64,000 bases of DNA from Eonycteris spelaea (GCA_003508835.1 PUFA01000144.1:4898001-4962000); one strand, 5' to 3'; numbered from the stretch's first letter, positions 20,951 through 32,559 are shown. Numbers and translations: made by a program. Notes: generated by a model from the letters alone, not told the origin.

Positions 20951-21193
20951 AAAGGATAGTAATACCTTTCTTGTTCTTTAGTTAGGTTTATGGATATTCA
21001 TTGTATTATGTTATAATTTATGTAAGATTATTTTATGTGTATCAAATATCTTCTAGTCATACAGTAAGCAGTTTGTGGAACAAACATTAAGTAGTTAAAC
21101 ATAATTCCTAGCTCTTATAAACAATGCTGCCATAAATATTAGGACCAAACTTTGTCTCTAAGTGCTATTTGTAGACAAAAAAAAAGGGCGACA

Positions 21194-21832
21194 TGCTAAA
21201 CCTAACAAGCACAGGGGAGGCCAGCAAACTCAGAGACTGAAATTAACCACATAAGATGGTCTGAATATAAAAATAAAAATTCCTAACTAAAACAGGTCAT
21301 GGCAGGTAGTCACATCCTAGGCCTGCAGCTTCCTTGACAATGGTCCATCTTTACCTTATGTGAGCCTGTCTATTGTCTTTTTCCATCCACGTTAACATAC
21401 CCTTGAAATGTCAGAGTTATCCCTCCTTTGTCCGACGTCTCAGGAGACAGCCCACCACAACGGGAGACCACAGAACCCCTAATGATTATCTCGTACCCAC
21501 ATACCATCTCTATGTGCTATAAATGTTAATTATTAACTATCTTGTACCCACCAATGTAAAAAAAAGTATGTGTCTCTCCATTTTACTTTTTATCAAATCC
21601 CAGAGACTTCGCTGTTTTGCTTTCTCCCACCTCCTTAATCTATCACCAATAATTTCATGTAACCCTCCTTACATCTTCTTCTTTGATTCTAATGTATAAA
21701 ATAAGCTGTAAAACTGCCATTCTCAGAGCATTTTCTTAATCCTTTGAGATTTTGCTTCCCCACAATTGTCCTCAATTTGGCTCATAAATCCATTAAAATT
21801 CTCTATAGATTTGGACGTTTCTTACCTCAACA
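21194..21832 (+). repeat. 5' LTR of the endogenous retrovirus
   Basis: It starts near TGCTAAACC and ends at CTCAACA. It contains TGTATAAAATAAGCTGTAAA at about 21693, a TATA-like and start-site region, and the R/U5-like part CATTTTCTTAATCC then GAGATTTTGCTT. The R/U5 part recurs at 24284-24419, which confirms it is an LTR. The 5' border is approximate. Confidence 0.7.
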
Positions 21833-21838
21833 TTTACT

Positions 21839-21856
21839 TGGCACAGTCAGCAGGAT
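21839..21856 (+). other. Retroviral primer-binding site, presumed
   Basis: TGGCACAGTCAGCAGG follows the LTR end after a few bases, the place and TGG start expected of a primer-binding site. The tRNA was not identified. Confidence 0.45.
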
Positions 21857-22559
21857 TCCAAAGAAGCCCACCAAGGTCCACCCTGCAGACCTGTGCTAGG
21901 TACCAGCAGGGACCCATTGCAACCTACCAGTTCTTCACTTTGCATCAAGTGAATGTGGGTGAGCTTTTCTTGGAATTCCAGGCCACCCAGTTTTAAAGCA
22001 GGAGATCCTGACTTTATTTGAGCTGTCTTTTAAAATCCTCGAGGTGGCATTAAGGTTAAGTGTTGAGATAATCCAGGTAAGGGCAAGGGTCAGATAACCT
22101 AGGGACAGAGGAAAAAAATGAGTGACTTTTTGATTTTGGCTTTCAATTGGAATTGTTTACTGCAAGTCTGAACAAAACCTTTGCTAGATAAATGACAGTC
22201 TGACCTCAGTTTGGCTCTGCAGATACAGGAATTCACTCCCTCCAGCTCAAATTTGGGGTATTCTTAAGTGACTAAGAATCTACCTGGAGGTGTTTGAGGG
22301 TACCCCTCAAAACAAGCTTGTCCACATAGGGAATTCCAGCACAACTATAATTAAGGAATTTACTCACCCTGGGACTGCACAGGAAGGCTGGTTACAAGAG
22401 CGCTCCAAGTCCTCGCAGTTGTGTGAGACAGCAGGGGAGAGCAACCGAGACACGTGAGAGGCTTGAAGCGCTTGGCATGTAATGCCACCCTTCAACCCAC
22501 TACGCAACATCCCTAGAAATTTGTTCAGACCCCGCAGAAATCAAAAAAGATGAATAAAT

Positions 22560-24284
22560 AAAAATAGAAATAAAGGAACCACGGGATATAGTGCCTCCAA
22601 AACCGACAAGCCTCCAATCCCCATTAATACTCCAGCAGATGTACAATTCCTAGGGATCCCTTACTTGCAAGTACCTACAGAAATGGGAAGATTTAACTAG
22701 AAGTGATATCGACTCGAGATGGCCAAATGGAGTTCTCATACACTAAATTAACTTTGGGTGCACATTTAGAAAAAGCCGGCTCTAAAATCAAAACGAATGA
22801 ATGGGAAGCTTACCTCGGCTGGCCAATAGAAGCCTCCGAAATGGAGCACAGAGAGACCTCCTTCTCTCCAGGAAGTAATAAGAACACGCTACAGGTTGTC
22901 TCTGAACGAAAGGCTTCTGGAGCTGTTCAGAACCCGCACACGCACCCCTTTCCTCTTCTCCAACTGCCTCCTGTACCCGGAACGTTGTTGTGTGGACTCG
23001 CTCCCCTTTCGTCCTGTTCCCCTCGCTCTTCTGGAACCACCTCTACCACAGCTCTCTACTGACCTCGGGGACACTTGGAGTAGAAGACCAGCCCAGGCTA
23101 GACTCAGAAAACACAACCAGAAGTCAGCAGCTTCCCTTGGGAGAAGCTGTCTCAGGCAGCGGGGAACCAACGACTGTATATGTTCCTTGGACCAGATAGC
23201 ACAGAACTAAGGCATCTACTGAAGAGACTCACGACCAGCTCCGGGACCCCGATACGTTCTCACAGGAATTGGATTTAACTGTTAGAACGTATGATCCTGG
23301 CTATTCTGACTTATCCCAATTAACACACCTACGGGTTTCTGAGAGCAAACCCACAGATTACAAAGCAGGGCTTGCTGGGAAACTCCTGTAGAGGAGTCTG
23401 CTTTCAGTGTAACACGTCAGGTCACCTGACAGATCGTCGATAACTAACATAAGACTTAGAAAAAGAACACCAGAAGCAAGCACAGGGCTGCTCCCAGGGC
23501 CGCGAGACGGCACTTCACCTTCTCCTCACCCATACGTTAGGAGAAATTGAAATTACCAGAGCGGGGGAAACAACTGAGGCCCTTGGAGAGCCTGGGGCTA
23601 CTTCATCTGTTCTTGGCTCTACCTAACTAAGTTGCCCTCTCCCTCAGACGCGGCTTCCGTACGAATGGTGGGGAAAGCTAATGCACCCACGTCTGTTTTT
23701 GATTCAGAACCTGTTCCCTTCCGGTTAGGGAATGTTATGGGGAAACATACTTTTGCTAGTCAAGCTGCCCCAATTCACCTGATATGGCGAGACTCTTTTG
23801 AAACCAGTAATGCCCACGTATTCTTTTCCCAGAAGGGTGAAATGTATTGAGAACTCAATGAGTCAGACACGGAACGAATTAGGAAAATGATGAGTTTAAA
23901 GGTGCCTCCAAGAAAGGAAACCAGTCTTGAGACTGAATGTTCGTTACAGGATGTTTTGCTCCAGCTTTGGGCCTTTTCCAGTACAGATATTGGCAAGATG
24001 AAGTTCATCACTCGTATTAAAACAAATGTTGTCGATACTAAGCCTCTACTAAATATTTGCCCATTTCCTTTAAGACCAGCGGCAGTAGCTAAAAGGAGCT
24101 TGTTAGACAAGATTACCTGAAAAGGGTGGGGGGCTTATAATTGCAGGTATGAGCCCTTGTAATTCTTTGATCCTTCCAGTAAAGAAAACCAGTTGGTAAG
24201 AGTACAGATTTGCACAGGACCTCGAAGCAATAAAAGGACATCCTGCAATTCCAAATCCAAATTTCTTATTATCAGCCATTCCCG
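22560..24284 (+). pseudogene. ERV gag-pro-pol remnant
   Basis: Degenerate retroviral coding sequence. A zinc-knuckle motif at about 23390-23440 reads CFQCNTSGHLTDRR, where the last cysteine of the CCHC box has become Arg. Near 24170-24290 the conserved start of reverse transcriptase is visible (LPVKKTSW, then FAQDLEAIKGHPAIPNP), split by a stop. Sequence then jumps to the LTR tail at about 24284. The catalytic YxDD part of RT, integrase and env are absent. No frame is open beyond about 110 codons. Confidence 0.65.
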
Positions 24285-24419
24285 TGGCCTGCCATTCTCT
24301 GGAACATTTTCTTAATCCGCTGAGATTTTGCTTGCCGGCAATTGTCAGTTGGTCTCAGATAAACTCATTAAATTCTCTACATGTCTGGGCGTATCTCACG
24401 CGTTCCTCACCATCGACAC
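24284..24419 (+). repeat. 3' LTR remnant (R/U5 part only)
   Basis: CATTTTCTTAATCCGCTGAG, GAGATTTTGCTTGCCGG and the end ACCATCGACA parallel 21714-21832 of the 5' LTR. The U3 part is missing, so the deletion that removed most of pol and env also took the first part of this LTR. Confidence 0.72.
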
Positions 24420-24711
24420 CTTTGTAAGCCTGCTCTATAGGGAGATTCCTTCCCTTAACACTACACATAGGAATCGGGGAATCTTTTGACGGGCCTGATC
24501 ACCTTTACATGATTACATCCAAAGATGCTTCCTTTTCATTAGAAATCCATGTCTTACTCAATAAGCAAAGGGGGCAGAGTGAAGTAGTCAAAATTCCCAA
24601 CTTAGAGTTAAGATCTCTTCTCTAGCAGGGCCCCCTTTGTACCCTCTCCAGGAGCCGATGTGCCTCCTCCCCCTGTAGTGTATGGAGGTTTCTGCTCCTG
24701 AGTGCACATCT

Positions 24712-24713
<2 letters not shown>

Positions 24714-24765
<52 letters not shown>
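24714..24765 (+). repeat. (TG)n microsatellite
   Basis: About 26 uninterrupted TG units. Confidence 0.97.
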
Positions 24766-24767
<2 letters not shown>

Positions 24768-25459
24768 GGGGTGCTACAGCAGGAGTCAGGATCTCTGGCC
24801 CTGAGCGTCCACCGTTTACGCTGGCTAGTTTTCCTGGGCACTCTCTTTGGTTCCTCTGAGACCCTCACCTGGAATATTGGATCATAGCTCCTGTGAAGTA
24901 GGAGATATGTTTTCCTCCGACTACTCCCCTCCTGACTCCCCAAACCCAGTGTCTAGCTGTCACTCCACAGAATCTCAGTCTTTGCTGGCCAGGACAGCAA
25001 AAGGCTCCATGCCAGCCTCTTGAGTGTGCATGGAGGTACCAAATCTGGTCCCCTGAAAACCTTTCTGCATCTTCCCTTCCAGCAAACTCTGGAGGGGGAG
25101 GCCAACTCCAAGGCCATAGCCGAGCAAGACCCCATGCTCGCCCTCCTGATTTCTCTGGCGTGAGTCCATGGAGCCTTTCCAGCTGCAGGAAAGGCATATC
25201 AAGCTGTCCAGAGGTGCAGGCTGCCTCATCTGGAGTCATGCCCCTGCATTGTACTTCCTCTCTGACGTGGCCGCGCCCCTATAATAACTGGATTATCATA
25301 GCTTAATACAGTCTTTTATTCTGTAGGGCCTGGTGGAAATGGCAAAGGGCCAAGGCCAAGGCCTGATCCTTCCATACTCCACTTCCTGGACTTCTGAGGG
25401 GAAAGGTGGTCACCTGGCCTGGACTCAAGTTTGGAACTCTGGGTAGTGTCCACAGAAGG

Positions 25460-25640
25460 GCTGCCAGATATAGCAATAAGATGCAGGACTCCCAGTTAAT
25501 TTGAATTTTAGATGAACAGACTTTTAGTGTAAGTCTGTCTTGGGCAATATCTGAGACATCCTTAAACTGAAAAATTACTCACTGTTTATTTGAAATTCAG
25601 GTCTATGGGATGTCCTGCATTTTAGCTGGCAACTGTAGTC
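25460..25640. mobile_element. Palindromic MITE-like DNA transposon
   Basis: The left end CTGCCAGATATAGCAATAAG and the right end, reversed, GTTGCCAGCTAAAATGCAGG are inverted repeats. The inner parts (CTTTTAGTGTAAGTCTGTCT and its partner near 25575) also pair, so nearly the whole 180 bases form a hairpin. This matches a known class of short palindromic mammalian DNA transposons; family name not assigned. Confidence 0.65.
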
Positions 25641-26139
25641 CACAGGAAGACAGCCTTTAAACGGAAGGGGCAGCAACAGGACACGTGCAGAGGTAACAGC
25701 AAGACGAAACCTTCCAGTTGCCGTGTGGGTTGGAGAAATAAGGCAGGTGAAAGGGGAGAGAGGAGATGGAGAGGACCCCTGTTGACAGTAGGAAGTGGCC
25801 TCCAGGCACCCCAAGGGTGCTGAGTGCCGGGAAGGGTTTTGAATCCGTCTCGAGTCAGACAGGAGACTTGCTTAGAAAGCCAACCTTGAAGAGGACAGAT
25901 AATCTCTTGAAAGGCACCTGGGAGCCGACTTCAAAGAGAACTGGAGGGCAAGAGAAGGTCAGCCTTCCGTAAGGAGTGACGCTGTCCGCGCAACAAAGCA
26001 AAAAGCACCATCAGAAAACCAGTTTTAAAGTAAATTAAAGATGCCAGTGAAATAAATAAGAATCCAATGAGATAGAAAACACAAAGAGCCATGAGAGTGA
26101 AGGGCAAAAAGAAAGAAGCACAGGACAAATATCGTGATT

Positions 26140-26400
26140 CCAGAGGAGGCAACTTCATAGAGACAGAAAATGGAATAGCAGTTCTTAGGGGCCGTGGAAG
26201 GGAACAGTTAGTGTTTAATGGGTACAGACTTTCTGTTTGGGATGATGAAAATGTTCTGGGGATGGATGTTGGCGATGGTTACGTATCAATGCGAATGTGC
26301 TAATGCTACTGAATTGTAGGATTAACAACGATTAAAAGGCTAAATTTTATGTTATGTATATTTTCCACAGTAAAACTATAAATGAAACATAATGAAAGGA
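26140..26400 (+). mobile_element. L1 LINE fragment, 3'UTR
   Basis: CTTCATAGAGACAGAAAATG, GATGAAAATGTTCTGGGGAT and TATGTATATTTTCCACAGTA follow the L1 3'UTR in sense. Confidence 0.7.
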
Positions 26401-27539
26401 GTTATGGCTTCTGAGAAATAAAAATCAGACGTCAAGAAATTTGTAGACTATGTGGATTTGAAAAGTCTAAACTAAAATATTTAAATGTCAACAGAAGAGA
26501 TTTTACAACCTAAAAGGCATGATGTTTGAAGGTAACAAAGGGTAAGAAAAGAATTTTTAAACCATATGATGAAGCCAGGAATTTAAAAATTCAGGTAATA
26601 TACATATAACAGACCGGAGGAGTGTGCGCGATAGGCAGGTTTGTCCTGCTCACCCTTCTGTCTCTCACCAGGCAGTTCAAGTTCCCAGATCCCAGCTTAC
26701 CAACATCAGAAGGCTCCAGCTGTTTCTTGGTGCTTCCAAGGAGAAGCTACTCGTGTCTTCAGTACTGGGGGAAAGGGACCCCCCGTTGCACCCCACAGAC
26801 CACAGACCTCCTGGTTTCCCCTCCCAGGTCTCAGAATGGCCCATGTTGAGGACTCCACTGGTGCCAGCCTTCTGACCAAACAAATTTCCGCTGATCTCCC
26901 AGGCTTCTGGTAGGGTCAGGGCTCCTACCCAGCACCCATCAGGGTGCTCTGGCCCCCTGGTCCTAGACCCACGAGCCATGGGGGTTTTCTTTCTCCATGG
27001 ATGCTTCTCCTCATTGGACAGCTGCTTCAAGCAACAGGTGTGTCTGTGTCTGCTTCACACCCCACTTGAGATCAGAGTCCCCCTAAACAGAGCTGTGGCT
27101 GGAGGGAACACCTTCAGGTTCTGTCTCTCTTAAGGGTCCTTAGGTCATAGCTTTAGATGGCGTGGCCTGCAGTGACATCCCTCTGTTCGATTTCCTCTAA
27201 TGCTCCAGGGAGATGTCTTACCGTTTTGTCCAGTCAGCTGCTAATTTTAAAACCTGTCTGACACATGGTCACCAGTCCGTATTTCTGCAGAGTTGTTTTA
27301 AAATAAACTTCTTATAATGAAACTCGTATTTAGCAAAATCTGAATTGGTATCTCCAGTATACAAATCTGAGCATTTTCACACTGATGGTTTTCAGAAGGT
27401 AACTACCGGCTTGTAATACATGCAGAAAACTTATCCACAAACTCTAACTCCCCAGAAAGACTCCAAACTAAAAATTCACCATGTCCCTACTTTAGCTTAA
27501 GTATTGTTTTATCCTGCATGCTTTAAAACATTACCTCTC
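26401..27539. other. Intergenic stretch without recognised features
   Basis: No exon or clear repeat recognised. Overlapping short frames at 26620-27030 on both strands look like chance openings in GC-rich DNA. Confidence 0.4.
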
Positions 27540-27970
27540 GTCTCAAGGTGGAAACAACCCAAATGTCCATCAAAAGATAAATAAATAAAATGTATTGTAT
27601 ACATACAATGGAATATTACTGAGCCTTCAAAAGTTAATGACACGTGATAAACCTTGAAAACATTATGCTAAATGAAATAAGCCAGACTCAAGAGGACCGA
27701 TAGCATATGATTCCATTTAAGTGAGGTACCTAGAACAGGCAAATTCATAGAGACAGACAGTAGAATTGTGATTACTAGAGGCTGGGAGGAGGGAGGAGTG
27801 GGGAGTTATTGCTTAACGAGTGCAGAGATTTTGTTAGCTGTTGAAAAGTCCTGCATATAGATAGTGGTGATAGTTAGGCAATGTTATGAATGTAGGTAAT
27901 ACAACTACACTATAAAATTTAAATTGTTATAATGATAATTTATGTATATTTTGCCACAAAAAAAATGTGC
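27540..27970 (+). mobile_element. L1 LINE fragment, 3' end
   Basis: CAACCCAAATGTCCATCAAA, ACAATGGAATATTACTGAGC, TGCTAAATGAAATAAGCCAG and CAAATTCATAGAGACAGACA are consecutive L1 3'-end blocks in sense. It ends in a short A run. Confidence 0.85.
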
Positions 27971-28496
27971 AGCGGAAAGAGAGACAAGGCAGAGAGCAGG
28001 CAGGCAGGTTGAGGGCGCGCAGGCTGACACCCTGCCTACACGTACCAAGTGCTCACATGGGCACTCATTGTTGAACAAAACCAAATAATAATGATAATAA
28101 TCACTCTCGTTTAACCTGTACATTGTTACATGAAAGGAAACTTTAATGTCTTTAAATGTTTTACCAAGTTCGGAATGAAACCTCCACCTTCACATGGAAT
28201 AAATGACTTATTAGCTAAAGAAAGTGAAGGGAGGTTTGCAGTAAGCATTCTGCTGTCTTACTGCTGGGTCCAAATCACTGACCTCTCAACTTCTCTTGGA
28301 CCACGGCCCCTCCCCTACCTACTGTTAGAAGTCAGTCTCTTCAACTTGCTCAAAGGGGTCCCTGCAAAAATCACAAATCTGTCTTTGCTAGTTCCTGGTA
28401 CCTCGTCTCACTGTTCTCTGTATCGCATGGGCCTACAGGACCCTCAGCCCCACGTCAGAAAAAACATCCCTCACACCACGGTGCCACCCTTCCCTT

Positions 28497-28502
<6 letters not shown>

Positions 28503-28541
<39 letters not shown>
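28503..28541 (+). repeat. (CA)n microsatellite
   Basis: About 19 CA units. Confidence 0.95.
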
Positions 28542-28544
<3 letters not shown>

Positions 28545-28854
28545 CAGTAACATCTTACCTTTGCCAAAGTTCCAGGCCCATAGGCACCCACTGTCACTTT
28601 CAAATTCCTCAGAGTCAGTGTCCTGGCCCACACCAAGTCCCAGGTGCCCTCCAGGCCACTCCTACCAGCCGGCTTGGGGTCAAAGGTGGCCTCTCCTCCC
28701 TCCCCACCCACTCATAAAGGGCAGACTCAGCACAACAGCCCTGCTCCCAATAAACACTTATCAACACCTTTGCTCTTTCCAACCTTTGGAATGTTCTCTC
28801 GGGCTTTGGAACCATCGCACTCTTCCTATTTTCCCCTCATTTCTTAGAAAATGA

Positions 28855-28960
28855 ATTTCACAGAAGATAAGTGATTTTAAAGTGTACAATTCAGGGCATT
28901 TAGTACAGTCACCAAGTACATCCGTGCTCAGAAAGTATCCTTCTGAGCCATTATCCCTGC
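28855..28960 (-). mobile_element. Old L1 fragment (antisense), shared by both arms
   Basis: AAGTGTACAATTCAGGGCAT and TTTAGTACAGTCACCAAGTA are typical of reversed old L1. The inverse copy is at about 60470-60580. Confidence 0.55.
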
Positions 28961-29565
28961 AACTCCGCTGGAAGTGGAGGAATTAAATGAACAGAGAGGA
29001 TGGGTGGAGGAGAGGCGGGAAGGGAGACATTCTACAGAGGGAACGGCACCCGCAGAGGCCTCAAGGAGGAAGAGCTTCCACTTATTAAGAACTAGAGCAC
29101 CTCAGTGTGGGTGGCAGTGAGGGCAGAGTTTGGAGCAGGTGACGGGCCAGCTCACTCCCAGTTCCAAGTGCTCAGAGCAGGAGCCCTGGCCCCTCTGGGA
29201 AGCCCTGACCAGGGAGAATGTTCGGTGCCCTTTCGACGTCCTTCACGGTGCCCGTACCTCCCTCACCCTCGCACTGAGGACGACATATCCCCACGTGCCC
29301 CTCCTGTCTCTCAGCCCCTCTGGCCTGGAAGCGCCTAGAGGGCACGGACCAAGTCCGCCTGAAATTCGTGAGGCACTGAGTTGTTGCTTAAATCATTCGA
29401 GCGTGGGAGGCACTGTGGGCAACCTCGTCTCCAGCACCAGTGGTGCCCACGTGCGAACTCCTCCTGCTGAGATAGCTGGCTGGGCCAAGGAGAGGTGGTG
29501 GAACAGAGGCCTAGGCTGGTCCCTCCCTCTTCCCACCAGGGAGACGGACAAGCCTCCCCTCCCAA

Positions 29566-29578
29566 CCCCCCCCCCCCC
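29566..29578 (+). repeat. Poly-C run near the NAT8 3' end
   Basis: A run of 13 C with flanking CCC blocks, C-rich on plus and therefore G-rich on the NAT8 strand. The right arm has only a short G run (GGGGGG near 59874), so the tract length differs between arms. Confidence 0.8.
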
Positions 29579-29620
29579 GTTAAATGTCCAAGCTAAAACA
29601 CAACTCAGGGGGCACAGAAG

Positions 29621-29626
29621 TTTAAT
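29621..29626 (-). terminator. NAT8 polyadenylation signal ATTAAA
   Basis: On the minus strand ATTAAA lies about 320 bases past the NAT8 stop. The same signal is kept in the right-arm copy at 59825-59830. Confidence 0.6.
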
Positions 29627-29948
29627 TTAATACCCAGAAGAGGGGGCATAGTTTCTTGGGTGGTTCGGATGACAGTTCTCTGGGAAGCAGGAGGGAAGAC
29701 GCAAGGCAACAGGATGGAGGAGGAAGATGGCCTGGGAGAGGGAACTGAGGGGGACCCCAACCAAGTCCAGGCAGAAAAGAACCTGAAATGAAGAAGGAAC
29801 GGAGTCAAGACCGTGGCCTTGGGTAACACAATACGACGTGTAGGACACCCAGTGCTGGTGGTGAGCTAGCTCAGAAGATTGCATGGGCTGCACACAGCGG
29901 CACTGGGCCCGAGCCCATCCTCTCCTGGTTAATCCACAAGGAAACAGG

Positions 29949-30641
29949 TCACAGCTTCCCTCTCTCTTGCAGTACCTGAGACACCTGAGCAGAAGGCAGC
30001 TGGTAGATTAGTTGAAATTGTCTGACAGCGATTAGTGCCCAGCTCCAGTAGGAAGTACTGGCGCCTCTTCTGGAAGCCCATGCTCTCATAGAGCGCCAGG
30101 GCGGAGCCCTGCAGCATGCTGGTGACAAGGACGACTTCACTGTAGCCCTGGTCACGTGCAAACTGGAGGAGAGTCCTGATCAGGGCTTTCGCTATCCCCT
30201 GACCCCGGCACTTCGTGGCCACAGACAGGTGAAACAGCTCCACCTGCTTCTTCCTCAAGGTGGGCTCCTCAGCTGGCAGAGCTCCCACCATGCCCACCAC
30301 CTGCCCCTCAGACTCAGCCACCCAGAAGCAGGAACCGTGCTCGCTTAAGTAGATTTTGGTGATGTCTGTGTGTGAAAACTTGGCCACATACTGCTTCCAG
30401 GGGAATTTAGCAAGGAACCTCAGGGCAGCCAGTAGGGTGAGGCCGGCCATGAGGGCCAGGAGCCAGGAGCCTAGCCCAGGAGTAAGGCAAGGGGCACCCC
30501 AAGCAACAGCCCTTGGGTCCTCGGCAGCTTCATGATATGGTGGTAGGTGCTGGGGACATGTTCATTCATTCCTTGGGAGTACAAGTCCAGAACCCTTGGG
30601 CGATCGCTCTCCTGGTATTTGCGGATGTGATAAGGAGCCAT
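29949..30641 (-). CDS. NAT8: NAT8 N-acetyltransferase, left-arm copy, frame broken as printed
   Basis: NAT8 is a type II ER-membrane GNAT enzyme that acetylates cysteine S-conjugates to mercapturates in kidney and liver; ER lysine acetylation is also reported for the family. The single coding exon starts [16 protein letters not shown] (ATG 30639-30641), followed by a hydrophobic membrane segment ([12 protein letters not shown], then [14 protein letters not shown]) and the GNAT domain with [16 protein letters not shown], the acetyl-CoA loop [10 protein letters not shown] and ALYESMGF. The tail matches the family only in a shifted frame ([13 protein letters not shown], stop at 29949-29951). Net deletions of one base near 30472 and two near 30052 break the frame. 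Three codons found in the right copy (DMS) are absent near 30366. With the frame kept it would be about 231 residues, the family length. Either a recent pseudogene or assembly indels. Confidence 0.88.
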
Positions 30642-30713
30642 GGAAGCCTCTTTGTCTGAATCTTCAACTCTGAGAGAGTGAGCTAGGCGTCCCTTCACCC
30701 CTTTCTGGCAGCA
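30642..30713 (-). other. NAT8: NAT8 5'UTR in the coding exon, with splice acceptor
   Basis: On the minus strand CTCTCTTCACCAG precedes TGCTGCCAG, a good acceptor, and 72 bases of untranslated sequence lead to the ATG. NAT8 genes have one non-coding first exon and one coding exon, which fits. Confidence 0.65.
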
Positions 30714-30879
30714 CTGGTGAAGAGAGAGGAAGCCATGTGAGAACGCCCATCTCCCCAACCTCCTAGGAACCAGAGACACTCTGCTCAAGATGTGTCTTTC
30801 TGCTTCTATCTGCGAGGAAGTAGGCAGCACCACTGGGAGAAGATGGAGGATGAGACACACCTGCATTTAACCAAGACTC

Positions 30880-30990
30880 CATTATTTTCTAGCTGTGTGA
30901 CCTTGGGCATGTCACTTTACCTCTCTGAGCCTGTTTCTTCATCTGCAGAACAGAGTAAAGTCAAAACTTGCCTTCCCAGGTTATTTTAAG
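30880..30990 (+). repeat. MIR SINE in the NAT8 intron
   Basis: CTGTGTGACCTTGGGCATGT and CTCTCTGAGCCTGTTTCTTC are MIR core sequence in sense. The inverse copy is at 58390-58515 in the right arm. Confidence 0.85.
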
Positions 30991-31346
30991 GAATTAAAGA
31001 ATATAGTATAATTAAATCTCTGGTGTATCAAATGTCCTCCCATAAGCCTCCATTCCATTTGTTCTGGGTCTCAGTTCTTGGTACATTACAAGGGACACCA
31101 TGCAGCACCCAGAGCACATGGCCCCCTCTATCTTTGGTCCCTCCGGGGACCATGTACTGCAGAATCCTGTGTTCCACAGCACAGGATACAGCAAAGGCTT
31201 CTTTCCCCTTGACTGCAAACTTTTAGGCTTTTGAGGTGGTGTAAGAGTCAACCACCTACAATGGCCGAGCCATGAGATTCAGAGGAGGAGGGTCTGGGGC
31301 TCCTGGCCACACTCAGACCACTGTACTACGACCCATGCCCTCTCAC

Positions 31347-31515
31347 CTGTTACCACAAAAGCCTCAAGCGTCCAGGTCGCTCAGCCTGGCCTCTCCCTTC
31401 AGCCTCCGACTGCCATCCAGCACAACTGTGCAGGGCCTCTGTCACCCCAGAGGTGGAGCAGGCCCTGGGCGCCACCTCATTGGCTGGCTACTGGAAATCT
31501 GATATACACTAACCT
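31347..31515 (-). promoter_or_regulatory. Presumed NAT8 promoter and non-coding first exon
   Basis: On the minus strand a donor GGTAACAG/GTGAGA ends at 31347. Upstream lies a CCAAT box (ATTGG at 31479-31483 on plus). The block is well conserved with 57840-58019 of the right arm, including donor and CCAAT box, which argues for function in the ancestor. The transcription start is not visible. Confidence 0.5.
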
Positions 31516-32200
31516 CAGTATCAAGGAGCTGAGCTATGACAGGAAACGAAGCCTGTTTTTCATTCACCTCTGTGATCACCAGGAATTAGTAGGGGGGTGG
31601 TCTTGGGGGGCAGTAGCAGAGTCTGGAACAGCCTGAGAAGAAGGCACAGGGCTTATGAGCTGTTCCGGTAGTTTTGAGGGCATGTTGAGAGGGTGCTGGT
31701 AGACGATGGGGGATTAGAACCCTTCCCCTGAGTCTTGGGTGTTCCCAAGACTGGGGAGATGGGGAGCAATGATCACCTAGGTACAGAATCCCCTTCCCTC
31801 ACCTTATCTGACTGCATGGGAGACACCGAACTTTTTCCTTGAATATGTAATCCTTGTCTAAGAACCCAAATCCATGTGACCTACCAATCTGCATCCCTTC
31901 CCCCCTAGCACCCAAGGCCTTCTAACAAAAGGCTGTTTTGCAGGTGGAGGATTTAGGCTCTGGAGCTACCCGGTTCCTGTAAAGGACACTGTTCCTAAAC
32001 TGGCTCAAAATGACTTTCTCTGAAAGTCTTATGGAGCTTACGTTAACTTCTTTCCAGGAAATGGCACTGCTTTTTTTTTGTTTGTTTTCTTCTTGTCACA
32101 GAGCTTAAACATCAACTACAGTTACAGAAAGCAAACCTGTAAACCACTCTTCCAAACATACAAACTGTACACATGCAGGTTCACCTTCACCAGAGTCTGA
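31516..32200. other. NAT8 upstream region without recognised repeats
   Basis: Single-copy looking sequence shared by both arms (right 57130-57840). No coding evidence. Confidence 0.45.
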
Positions 32201-32209
32201 CCTCTCAAA

Positions 32210-32500
32210 ATGGCAACTATGCTTACAAGTGAAGGGCATTGCCTGTGAGCTTGCTCGTGAACTCTCCTACTGGGAGTGCAAACTGGCACTTTCTGGTATC
32301 GAAAGCCTTGAAGGAGTGTATATCCCCTTCCCCAATAATCCCCCTTCTAGGAAGCTACCCGAAAGAGAACCAAGTACCAAGATTGACGTGACATTATGTG
32401 CCTCTTGAAGATGTGCAATGAGGACACAAAACTCAAAGAGATTTAAACTACCTTGAACCATGAACAAATCGATAGTGGAATTCTGAAAGAAATGTAGGGT
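32210..32500 (+). mobile_element. Old L1 fragment shared by all duplicated copies
   Basis: CTCTCCTACTGGGAGTGCAA and CCCCCTTCTAGGAAGCTACC follow old L1 ORF2/3' sequence in sense. Inverse copies are at about 56960-57120 and 63720-63870. Confidence 0.55.
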
Positions 32501-32559
32501 ACTTCTTAAAATGTCAACATCATTATTTTATTTATCAGGATGGTTAATGACTTAAAGCG

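Larger units (their letters stand above)
21190..24420 (+). mobile_element. Truncated class I (gamma-like) endogenous retrovirus
   Basis: A provirus remnant: 5' LTR (about 21194-21832), a TGG-starting primer-binding site, decayed gag with a nucleocapsid zinc knuckle, a protease-pol region, the beginning of reverse transcriptase, then the tail of a 3' LTR (24284-24419). Most of pol and all of env are missing. Every frame is interrupted, so it has no coding capacity. Class I is inferred from the LTR style and the gamma-like start of RT. It lies in the ALMS1-NAT8 interval and sits directly after the NEK4 pseudogene. Confidence 0.75.
24421..26130. other. Intergenic stretch, mostly unrecognised
   Basis: Contains a (TG)n run and one palindromic DNA transposon, both listed separately. 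Open frames here are short and overlap on both strands without familiar protein sequence. Confidence 0.45.

Noticed and set aside
28130..28717. 195-codon plus-strand frame with a HTHTHT stretch
   Set aside because: It runs through the (CA)n repeat and has frames on both strands; no protein similarity recognised.
29130..29630. 166-codon plus-strand frame near the NAT8 3' end
   Set aside because: It lies opposite to NAT8, ends in the poly-C tract, and the right-arm copy has it broken. No domain seen.
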